A DNA stretch of 5,325 nucleotides from contig JAFDWD010001135.1 in assembly GCA_018268695.1 (NCBI GenBank), positions 1 to 5,325 of the forward strand, in the 5' to 3' direction. The notes below the pieces were generated by a model, which had not been told where the DNA came from, made no database searches, and worked only from the letters and a program-made list of their open reading frames with translations. Position 1 is the first letter of the stretch; each line of letters begins with the position of its first letter. This DNA is from Actinomycetota bacterium. Its GTDB lineage: Bacteria > Actinomycetota > Thermoleophilia > Solirubrobacterales > 70-9. Positions 1-5,325 of the stretch are shown here, one piece after another. The position numbers and the translations under genes were made by a program.

Positions 1-139
1 CGCCCGCGACGGCATCCGCGTCCTCGGGACCATCTTCCGCGAGGCGCGCAGGCGCCGCAGCGTCCACGCCGAGCACCCCGTCGCCGGTGCGGCAGCGATC
101 GAGAAGGCCCGTGCCGCCGCGCAGGCCGGCAAGCCCTGA
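1..139 (+). CDS. C-terminal end of a gene, possibly a polyprenol-phosphate GT2 glycosyltransferase (partial)
   Basis: Only the last 45 codons are present, read from position 2 to the TGA at 137-139. The visible part begins ARDGIRVLGTIFREARRRR and ends in an Ala/Lys-rich tail. An 'RDG-R-L-TI-RE' stretch followed by arginines is common at the C-terminus of DPM1-like, dolichol/polyprenol-phosphate sugar synthases of family GT2, where it lies just after the catalytic domain. That resemblance is from memory of the family and rests on few residues, so the product is tentative. Coding is supported by GC-rich third positions and by the glycosyltransferase genes that follow in the same direction. The next gene starts inside this one, in another frame, which suggests cotranscription. 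It could instead be any protein with a basic amphipathic tail. Confidence 0.6.
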   Translation, partial: ARDGIRVLGTIFREARRRRSVHAEHPVAGAAAIEKARAAAQAGKP

Positions 140-1136
140 GCCGATCGGGGCCTCCCCCGTCGTCGCCGACATCTCCGTCGTCGTCGCCGCCTGGAGCCTC
201 GACGCGAAGGGCAACGTCGAGGCCTGCATGGACGCGCTGGCGGCGCAGACCGTGCCCGCCCGCGAGGCGATCCTGGTGATCGACCACAACGAGGAGCTGG
301 CCGCCTGGGCGCGCGAGCGCTTCGCCGACGTGACCGTGCTCGAGAACCTGCACGAGCGCGGCGTCGTCGGCGGGCGGAACACCGGCCTGGAGGCCGCGAG
401 CGGCGCGGTCGTCGCCTTCACCGACGACGACGCGGCGCCGGAGCCGGGCTGGATCGCGGGGCTCGCCGAGGCCTTCGAGGACGAGGCGGTGGTCGGCGTC
501 GGCGGCGCCCTCGACCCCGATTGGGAAGGCGCCGAACCGCGCTGGCTCCCGAGCGAGTTCTACTGGGTCTTCGGCTGCTCCTACCGCGGCCTGCCGACCG
601 AGAAGGCGCCGATCCGCAACGCGATCGGGGCCAACATGGCGGTGCGGCGGGAGGCGATCGAGGCGGTCGGCGGGCTCGCCGCCGGGGTGGCGCCGCGCGA
701 GTTGAAGCTCGGCGGCAAGGTCCTCTCCGCGGGGCACGCGCTCGACGACACCAGCCTCGGGATCCGGATCAAGGCGGCCTTCCCCGACACCCACTGGGTC
801 TACCAGCCGAGCGCCCGCGTCCGCCACAAGGTCGCCCCCGGCCGCACCACCTTGCGCTACTTCCTGATCCGCAACTTCGAGGAGGGCGAGGGCAAGGCGG
901 CGCTGGCCGCCGCAGTCGGCTCCGAGTCGGGGCTCGAGGCCGAGCGCCGCCACCTCCTGGTCACCGTCCCGCTCGGCTTCATTCGCGGCTTCGGGGACCT
1001 GCTGCGGGGCGACGCCTACGGGCCGTTGCGCTCACTGGCGCTGGTCGCCGGGATCGGCGCCGCCGGTGCCGGATACATCCTCGCCTCACTGCGGAGCCGC
1101 GCCGCGCGCCCTCAAACGTCCACCGGCCGGCCCTAG
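87..1136 (+). CDS. GT2 family glycosyltransferase with C-terminal membrane segment
   Basis: This is a 349-residue inverting GT-A fold transferase, predicted to move a sugar from a nucleotide-sugar to a lipid-linked or glycan acceptor at the inner membrane face. The domain begins near residue 29 (ISVVVAAWSL). The nucleotide-binding region includes VIDHNEE (64-70), then RGVVGGRNTG (91-100) and the metal-binding FTDDD (111-115). GANMAVRREA (181-190) and the acidic pair at 220-221 in HALDDTSLGIRI match the acceptor and catalytic-base region, where related enzymes often have Glu-Asp. RNFEEGEGKA (262-271) sits where many relatives have a Gly-Ser-Lys motif. Residues 289-335 hold one or two hydrophobic segments, so membrane anchoring is likely. 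The overall pattern resembles AglG-like, lipid-phosphate sugar transferases, but the substrate is unknown. Two GTG starts are possible, 87 and 111, and both lie inside the upstream gene. I annotate the longer; 111 has GAGAAGG three bases before it and is a serious alternative. Residues 1-28 are Arg/Pro-rich and outside the domain. Confidence 0.9.
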   Translation: MRQRSRRPVPPRRPASPEPIGASPVVADISVVVAAWSLDAKGNVEACMDALAAQTVPAREAILVIDHNEELAAWARERFADVTVLENLHERGVVGGRNTGLEAASGAVVAFTDDDAAPEPGWIAGLAEAFEDEAVVGVGGALDPDWEGAEPRWLPSEFYWVFGCSYRGLPTEKAPIRNAIGANMAVRREAIEAVGGLAAGVAPRELKLGGKVLSAGHALDDTSLGIRIKAAFPDTHWVYQPSARVRHKVAPGRTTLRYFLIRNFEEGEGKAALAAAVGSESGLEAERRHLLVTVPLGFIRGFGDLLRGDAYGPLRSLALVAGIGAAGAGYILASLRSRAARPQTSTGRP

Positions 1137-1138
1137 GA
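1135..1138 (+). promoter_or_regulatory. Shine-Dalgarno site overlapping the upstream stop codon
   Basis: AGGA lies seven bases before the GTG at 1146 and shares its first two bases with the TAG stop of the preceding glycosyltransferase gene (1134-1136). The spacing is ideal for a ribosome binding site. It supports GTG 1146 over the internal ATG at 1182, which would cut into the first membrane segment. Terminating ribosomes would sit over this site, which fits coupled translation of the two genes. Confidence 0.55.
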
Positions 1139-1145
1139 TCGCGTC

Positions 1146-2930
1146 GTGGAGTGGGTCCGGGCCAACCGGTTCGCGGTCAGCATGCTCGTCGCCGGCGGCG
1201 GGGTCTTCCTCTGCTCGCTCGGCAACGCCCTCTCGCGGGGCGGCTCCGGCCTGGCGATGACCGCCTACATCCTCGGCCTGCTGACGATCGGCCTGCCGAT
1301 CTTCTTCCGCCTGCTCGGCGGCGAGACCGGCGACCGGGAACGGCTGGCGCTCGCCTGCCTGCTGGGGGTCGCGCTCTACCTGGTGAAGGTCGTCCACGAC
1401 GCCCCGTCCTTCACCTTCACCGACGAGCTGATCCACTCGTTCAACGTCGAACAGATCCGCGAACACAGCCACCTCTTCCACCACAACCCGGTGCTGAAGG
1501 TGACGCCCTACTACCCGGGCCTCGAGGGGGCGACCTCGGCGCTGGTGAAGATCAGCGGCCTCTCCACCTATACCGCCGGGGTGATCCTGGTCGGAGTCGC
1601 CCGCCTGACCCTGATCGGCGGCCTCTTCCTTCTCTTCGAGCGGATCGGCGGGTCGGCGCGCACCGCCGGGATCGCCGCCGCGATCTACACGACCAACTTC
1701 AACTTCCTCTTCTGGGGCGCCCAGTTCTCCTACGAGTCCCTGGCCCTGCCGCTGTTGGCGATCGTGCTGCTGATGCTGGTCGAGCGGGAACGGACCCCGG
1801 CGACCGTGATGGGCGAGTGGGCGGCGCCGCTGATCGTGGCGATCGCGGCGATCGTCATCACCCACCACCTCACCTCCTACGCGCTGATCGTGATCCTGAT
1901 CGCCGTCAGCCTGCTGCTCTGGTGGTTCGCCCGCGACTGGGATCCGCCGAACCCCTGGCCCTACGCCCTGCTCACCTTCATCCTCGTCGCCGCCTGGCTG
2001 GCGGTGGTCGCCGGAGAGACGTTCTCCTATCTCTCCAACCCGCTCTCCGAAGCGTTCGAAGCGCTGGCCAACACGATCACCGGCGAGTCGGCGCCGCGCG
2101 GCCTCTTCCAGGACAACGGCGCCGCCGGGCCGACCCCGATCGGCGCCCGCGCCGTCGCCCTGATCGGCGTCGCCCTCCTCGCCGTCGGCTGGATCTTCGG
2201 CATCAGGGCCAGCTGGAGGCGCTACCGCGACCGCCCCTGGCCGCTCCTCTTCATGCTCGCCTCGCTCGGCTTCTTCCTCGCCCTCGGCCTGCGGCTCGCG
2301 CCGGCCGCCTGGGAGACCGGCAACCGGGCGAGCGAGTTCTTCTTCGTCGGCCTCGCCTTCGTCGTCGCGGCGGCCGGGATCTGGGAGCTCCGCTGGCCGT
2401 CGCGGCGGGCGGCCCCCTGGGTGCTGACCGCCGCCTTCGGCTTCGTCTTCATCGGCGGCGTGATCTCCGGCTGGCCCTGGGACGCCCAGCTGGCGAAACC
2501 GCTGAAGGTGTCGGCCGAAGGAAAAACCATCTCCTCGCCGCCCCTGGCGCTCGCCGAATGGGCGAAGGAAGAAGGGCCGGAAGGCAACTACGCCGCCGCC
2601 ACCGCCGACGCCAACCTGCTGATGGTCCCCGACGGGAAGGACGTGACGACGGGCAAGAACCCCGACGTCGAAGACCTGCTGACCAACCCGACGCTCGAAC
2701 CCTGGCAGCTGCGGATGCTGCGTGAGAACAACCTGCGCTATGTGGTCACCGACCTGCGCGAAATCTCCAGCGACGGCTTGCAGGGCTACTTCTTCCCGCT
2801 GCTCGGCGACGAACGCTACGACAAGCTCCTCTTCCCGGGGGTGGCGACGAAGTTCTCCAAGATCCCGGGCGCCGCGCGGATCTACGACAACGGCCTGATC
2901 TCGGTCTACGACCTCGGCGGCCGCCCGTGA
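1146..2930 (+). CDS. Polytopic membrane glycosyltransferase-like protein, GT-C type, with C-terminal soluble domain
   Basis: This 594-residue protein has about 12 to 13 hydrophobic segments between residues 9 and 440, then a soluble region (about 450-594). Between the third and fourth segments is a long loop (82-141) with the acidic pair DE at 93-94, several histidines (97, 107, 109, 112, 113) and PYYPGLEG (121-128). An acidic motif in the first large outer loop and a YPG-type motif are typical of GT-C enzymes, which use polyprenyl-phosphate sugars outside the membrane. FSYESLALPL (194-203), ITHHLTSY (238-245) and GNRASEFFFVG (392-402) look like further conserved sites. The layout recalls PMT_2/ArnT-like and archaeal oligosaccharide-transfer proteins, but I cannot assign a CAZy family. 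GTG 1146 is chosen for its AGGA site and nine-base gap. The stop overlaps the DUF1616 gene by GTGA. Glutamate codons change from mixed to mostly GAA in the soluble domain. A polymerase or other polyprenyl-sugar enzyme remains possible. Confidence 0.85.
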   Translation: MEWVRANRFAVSMLVAGGGVFLCSLGNALSRGGSGLAMTAYILGLLTIGLPIFFRLLGGETGDRERLALACLLGVALYLVKVVHDAPSFTFTDELIHSFNVEQIREHSHLFHHNPVLKVTPYYPGLEGATSALVKISGLSTYTAGVILVGVARLTLIGGLFLLFERIGGSARTAGIAAAIYTTNFNFLFWGAQFSYESLALPLLAIVLLMLVERERTPATVMGEWAAPLIVAIAAIVITHHLTSYALIVILIAVSLLLWWFARDWDPPNPWPYALLTFILVAAWLAVVAGETFSYLSNPLSEAFEALANTITGESAPRGLFQDNGAAGPTPIGARAVALIGVALLAVGWIFGIRASWRRYRDRPWPLLFMLASLGFFLALGLRLAPAAWETGNRASEFFFVGLAFVVAAAGIWELRWPSRRAAPWVLTAAFGFVFIGGVISGWPWDAQLAKPLKVSAEGKTISSPPLALAEWAKEEGPEGNYAAATADANLLMVPDGKDVTTGKNPDVEDLLTNPTLEPWQLRMLRENNLRYVVTDLREISSDGLQGYFFPLLGDERYDKLLFPGVATKFSKIPGAARIYDNGLISVYDLGGRP

Positions 2931-3721
2931 CGCGCCACCGCGACCTCCGCGCGATCGTCGGCGTCGCAGCGATCCTCGCCCTGCTCGCGGTGCTCGTCCC
3001 GGTCGACTGGATCAGCCTGCTGCTGCTGGCTCCGGTCGCCTTCTTCCTCACCGGCTACGCGATCCAGCTCGCCGCCTTCGTCGAGCGGCCACAGCCGTGG
3101 CCGCGGGCGCTCTGGATCAGCCTCGCCCTGAGCCTCGCCGTCCTCGCCCTGCTGCCGCTGCCGCTGAACTTCCTCGGCGGCCTGCGGCCGGGGACCTGGG
3201 CCGTGGCTCTCGTCCTGGTGGTCCTGGTGGCCGCGGCGATCGCGGCGGCGCGGCGGGGCGCCCATCCCGGTGCCGACGCCCCCGCGCCGTTCATGCTGCC
3301 GAAACCCTCACCGCTCTCCGCCCTGCTCGGCCTCGGCGCCCTCGCCTTGGCGGCGGGGGCGATCGTCCTTTCCCAGACGACGGTCGGCAACGAAGACGCC
3401 GAAGGCTTCACCGCGCTCTGGCTGAAGCCGGCGCCGAGCCAAGGGGACGGGATCGCCCGGGCCCGGATCGGCGTCGACAACCAAGAACAGCACTACACCA
3501 GCTACGAAGTGACGGCGAAATTCATCGGCGGTGGCGAAGTGACCCGGACCGTCTCGCTCTACCCCGGATCGCACACGACCTTCGACCTCGTGGCGCGGCC
3601 GCGGCCGACGCCGGGACACGCCACCTTCGTCTCGGTCACGCTGAAGCGAAAGCCGGAAGAAGGAGCCGTCCTCCCGTACCGACGGGTCTACGGCTGGATC
3701 CCCGCCTCGACGGAAGAATGA
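2927..3721 (+). CDS. DUF1616 family membrane protein
   Basis: This 264-residue protein matches the DUF1616 pattern as I know it. It has two N-terminal membrane segments (about 8-26 and 28-51), then RPQPWPRALWISLALSLAV (54-72) leading into a third and NFLGGLRPGTW (81-91) into a fourth (about 91-108). A Pro-rich linker and a fifth segment (about 129-149) follow. The C-terminal domain (about 155-260) has FTALWLKP (161-168), GVDNQEQHYTSYEV (182-195) and beta-strand-like alternation. The 'v-vdN-E-yt-YeV' stretch is the family hallmark. This domain should face outside and resembles an Ig/beta-sandwich fold; no catalytic residues are evident. The family's function is not established. The GTG start overlaps the GT-C-like gene's stop by four bases, and its own stop overlaps the next start by four. 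That placement suggests it assists the GT-C-like transferase, which is inference. Nine of ten Glu codons are GAA, unlike the flanking GT2 genes. Confidence 0.88.
   Translation: MTRHRDLRAIVGVAAILALLAVLVPVDWISLLLLAPVAFFLTGYAIQLAAFVERPQPWPRALWISLALSLAVLALLPLPLNFLGGLRPGTWAVALVLVVLVAAAIAAARRGAHPGADAPAPFMLPKPSPLSALLGLGALALAAGAIVLSQTTVGNEDAEGFTALWLKPAPSQGDGIARARIGVDNQEQHYTSYEVTAKFIGGGEVTRTVSLYPGSHTTFDLVARPRPTPGHATFVSVTLKRKPEEGAVLPYRRVYGWIPASTEE
3212..3229 (+). repeat. Perfect 9-base tandem repeat within the DUF1616 gene
   Basis: GTCCTGGTG occurs twice in direct succession (3212-3220 and 3221-3229), encoding the repeat VLV-VLV in the fourth membrane segment. Since the unit is a multiple of three, gain or loss would keep the frame and only change segment length. 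It may be a simple consequence of codon bias in a Val/Leu-rich helix. Confidence 0.5.
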
Positions 3722-4773
3722 GCGCGGCCGCTCCCCTCGCGGTCGACGTGGTCGTCAACAACCACGACTACGGCCGTTACCTCACCGCCGCCCTCGACAG
3801 CGCCGTCGCCCAGACCCACCCGCGGACCCACGTGATCGCGGTCGACGACGGCTCGACCGACGACTCGCGGGAGATCCTCCGCCGCTACGAGGACCGGGTC
3901 GAGGTGGTGCTGAAGGAGAACGGCGGCCAGGCCTCGGCCTTGAACGTGGGGCTCGAGCGCTGCCGGGGAGACGTCGTGATGTTCCTCGACGCCGACGACG
4001 TGCTCCACCCCGAGGCGGCCGCCCGCGCCGTGGCGGCGCTGGAAGCCGAGCCGGACGCCGCCAAGGCACAGCTGCGGATGGACGTCATCGACGCCGAGGG
4101 GAAGCCGACCGGAGAGACGAAGCCGCCGCCGCGCTGGCCGATGCCGACCGGCGATCTGCGCGCCGCCGAGCTCGCCTATCCCTTCGACCTCGCCTGGCTG
4201 CCGACCAGCGCCTACGCCTTCCGCCGGGCGAGCCTGGCGCCGATCCTGCCGATCCCCGAGGACGCCTACCGGATCGGTGCCGATTGGCACCTGGTCCACC
4301 TCTCGACCCTGCTCGGCACGGTGGCGACGATCGAGGAGCCGAGCTGCTCCTACCGCGTCCACGGCGCCAACAACTACGAGCCGAACGCGGCCCGGATCGA
4401 CCTCGACCAGATCCGCGCGTCGATCGGCTACGGGCAACGGACCTCGGCCGACCTGCTCCGCCTCGCCGCCGAGCTCGGCCTCCCCCACCCCCGTCGGATC
4501 CTCTCGGTCGCCGACCTGTCGCGGCGGATGATCTCCCTGCGCCTGGACCCGTCCGACCACCCGGTCGCCACCGACACCCGCCTCGGCCTGCTCCGCGACT
4601 CGCTCGGCGCCGTCCGGCGCCGCGGTAACGCGTCGGTGACGACCCGGCTCGCCTTCCTCGTCTGGTTCGGCGCGATGACGGTCGTTCCGCGCCCGGTGGC
4701 GCACCGCCTGGCGCTCTGGTTCCTGTTCCCGAGCCTCGTGCGCGGGCGGCGGTCCTCCTCTTTATCCAAATGA
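3718..4773 (+). CDS. GT2 family glycosyltransferase
   Basis: This 351-residue protein has a classic GT2 GT-A domain. VDVVVNNHDYGRYLTAALDS (9-28) is the opening strand and helix, VDDGSTDDS (42-50) the nucleotide-binding aspartates, ENGGQASALNVGL (67-79) the usual connector and FLDADD (89-94) the metal-binding DxD. The later part has AYAFRR (165-170), GADWHL (187-192) at the catalytic-base position and YRVHGANNY (212-220), a His/Asn motif common in polysaccharide GT2 enzymes. A C-terminal helical region (230-351) ends in short hydrophobic stretches (about 310-324 and 329-340) and a basic tail, suggesting membrane association. It probably adds a sugar to a lipid-linked glycan in the cytoplasm; donor and acceptor are unknown. 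ATG 3718 overlaps the DUF1616 stop as ATGA. The frame stays open upstream to 3097, but that part is Arg/Pro-rich shadow sequence. Codon 349 is TTA, the only in-frame TTA I found. It is probably the last gene of the unit. Confidence 0.93.
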   Translation: MSAAAPLAVDVVVNNHDYGRYLTAALDSAVAQTHPRTHVIAVDDGSTDDSREILRRYEDRVEVVLKENGGQASALNVGLERCRGDVVMFLDADDVLHPEAAARAVAALEAEPDAAKAQLRMDVIDAEGKPTGETKPPPRWPMPTGDLRAAELAYPFDLAWLPTSAYAFRRASLAPILPIPEDAYRIGADWHLVHLSTLLGTVATIEEPSCSYRVHGANNYEPNAARIDLDQIRASIGYGQRTSADLLRLAAELGLPHPRRILSVADLSRRMISLRLDPSDHPVATDTRLGLLRDSLGAVRRRGNASVTTRLAFLVWFGAMTVVPRPVAHRLALWFLFPSLVRGRRSSSLSK

Positions 4774-4872
4774 GTCAGACTGTCCCCACGCGCGACCTGA
4801 CGGGAGTCTGGACTGGGGCCTTTCGGTCGCCCGAATCTCAAGTTTTCGTCCGCAGTGTCGAGTTACCCATAG
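4774..4872 (+). promoter_or_regulatory. Intergenic region, probable operon boundary and promoter
   Basis: This 99-base gap is the only real spacer in the window and is visibly less GC-rich than its flanks, with AATCTCAAGTTTTCG at 4834-4848 and AGTTACCCATAG just before the next ATG. It begins with a hairpin-capable stretch. A promoter for the acyltransferase-like gene would have to lie here if that gene is transcribed separately. I see no convincing -35/-10 pair; TTTTCG near 4843 and TTACCCAT near 4863 are only weak candidates. The gap does not exclude read-through from the upstream genes. Confidence 0.35.
4776..4810 (+). terminator. Possible hairpin after the glycosyltransferase operon
   Basis: CAGACT at 4776-4781 is the exact reverse complement of AGTCTG at 4805-4810. 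Inside it, CCC (4784-4786) can pair with GGG (4802-4804) after a two-base GT bulge, leaving a loop of about 15 bases. The stem starts three bases after the stop codon. A second weaker hairpin can form over about 4811-4831 (GACTG with CGGTC, or GGCC with GGTC around TTTC). Neither is followed by a strong T run, so this is not a classical intrinsic terminator. It could act as an RNA-stabilising 3' end or have no role. Confidence 0.3.
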
Positions 4873-5325
4873 ATGCAAAAACCTAGAGCGGAGTTGATCA
4901 CCGAGGTCTCGGGACTCACCGGCGTGGAAGACGCCTGGCGCGCCCTTGCCGTCGCACGCTCGAACGCCTTCGTCACGCCGGAGTGGTTCCACGCCTGGTG
5001 GGAGCACCAGGGCAAGGAATGCTGCACGCCGCTGGTCAGCGTCGTGCGCCGCGAGGATGAGGTGATCGGGGTCATGCCGCTCGTCCTCGACACCTCGAGC
5101 CGGCCGCGGGCGATCCGCTTCGCCGGGGCCTCGCTCGGCGATCGCTTCCATCCCGCGGCGTCCCGCGAGAACGAGGTCGAGGTCACGGCGGCCACGGTAA
5201 GGGCGCTGGAAGCGTCCGGCTACGGCCACCGCATGCTGCTCCTCGAGCGCGCCGACTCCGAGGCGGACTGGTGGCGCGCCTCGCAACAGGCCGACCCACG
5301 CAAGTGGTCCCTGATCGAGCAACAG
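4873..5325 (+). CDS. CelD/BcsL-like GNAT-fold acyltransferase (partial, N-terminal part)
   Basis: The frame opens at ATG 4873 and stays open for 151 codons to the window end. TAG at 4870-4872 directly precedes the ATG in frame, so the start cannot lie further upstream. Its Shine-Dalgarno site is poor. The order of motifs matches the N-terminal half of the Acetyltransf_6 (CelD/BcsL-like) domain: a helix with AWRALA (21-26), then NAFVTPEWFHAWWEH (31-45), a strand with VSVVRREDEVIGVMPLVLD (55-73) and IRFAGASLGDRFHP (81-94). The family is related to FemAB and GNAT acyltransferases. Members are usually about 350-400 residues, lack membrane segments and sit in exopolysaccharide or cell-wall clusters, where they are thought to acylate sugars or precursors. 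The catalytic half lies outside the window, so activity cannot be judged. Its place beside a glycosyltransferase operon fits glycan modification. The 99-base gap may give it its own promoter. Confidence 0.85.
   Translation, partial: MQKPRAELITEVSGLTGVEDAWRALAVARSNAFVTPEWFHAWWEHQGKECCTPLVSVVRREDEVIGVMPLVLDTSSRPRAIRFAGASLGDRFHPAASRENEVEVTAATVRALEASGYGHRMLLLERADSEADWWRASQQADPRKWSLIEQQ

Noticed and set aside
1831..1857. Repeated GGCGATCG-like words
   Set aside because: They follow from Ile/Ala codons in a membrane helix (IVAIAAIVI). Spacing is irregular and there is no sign of a functional repeat.
521..2725. Very long open frame on the + strand (734 codons) overlapping the first GT2 gene and the GT-C-like gene
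   Set aside because: Its translation is dominated by Arg, Pro, Gly and Ala with no domain, and it runs through two well-supported genes in another frame. Stop codons are rare in off-frames of such GC-rich DNA.
3097..3717. Upstream extension of the second GT2 gene to an ATG at 3097
   Set aside because: The added part is Arg/Pro/Gly-rich shadow of the DUF1616 gene. The GT2 domain starts right after ATG 3718, which forms an ATGA overlap.
3688..4704. Long antisense frame (338 codons) opposite the second GT2 gene
   Set aside because: It has no recognisable domain, has Val/Gly/Arg/Asp-rich shadow composition, and lies wholly opposite a clear GT2 gene.
4762..5322. Antisense frame opposite the acyltransferase-like gene
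   Set aside because: The + strand frame from 4873 shows CelD-like motifs in the right order, whereas the antisense translation shows none.
1..5325. CRISPR array, tRNA or rRNA gene, insertion sequence or integration site
   Set aside because: No spaced repeats, cloverleaf-like segments, terminal inverted repeats or transposase motifs were seen. The window is almost fully accounted for by protein genes.

Overview
The window is very GC-rich and densely coded on the + strand. Third codon positions are almost all G or C, and GTG starts are common. GT2 enzymes, a GT-C-like membrane protein and a DUF1616 protein occur together, which suggests a high-GC actinomycete, perhaps of the Thermoleophilia/Solirubrobacterales type. 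That placement is inference, because there is no rRNA or other marker gene here.

Layout: (1) 1..139 is the 3' end of a gene whose tail resembles the C-terminus of polyprenol-phosphate GT2 synthases. (2) 87..1136 is a GT2 glycosyltransferase with a DDD metal-binding motif and a C-terminal membrane segment. It overlaps gene 1 by 29 or 53 nt, depending on the start. (3) 1146..2930 is a large polytopic membrane protein of GT-C type with a C-terminal soluble domain. (4) 2927..3721 is a DUF1616 membrane protein with an extracytoplasmic beta-rich domain. (5) 3718..4773 is a second GT2 glycosyltransferase. (6) 4774..4872 is a 99-nt, less GC-rich gap with a possible hairpin. (7) 4873..5325 is the first 151 residues of a CelD/BcsL-like GNAT-fold acyltransferase that continues past the window.

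Genes 1 to 5 look like one transcription unit, with overlaps or a 9-nt gap between neighbours and two 4-nt stop/start overlaps (GTGA, ATGA). The likely theme is cell-surface glycan or glycolipid assembly. Cytoplasmic GT2 enzymes would build or charge lipid-linked sugars, and the GT-C-like protein would transfer sugar on the outer face, possibly with the DUF1616 protein as partner. The acyltransferase-like gene would modify the product. No substrate can be named from sequence.

The least expected signals are a local switch of glutamate codons from GAG to GAA covering the soluble domain of the GT-C-like protein and all of the DUF1616 gene, the tight coupling of those two genes, and a single in-frame TTA codon at the very end of the second GT2 gene. 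I saw no RNA gene, CRISPR array, insertion sequence or phage element.
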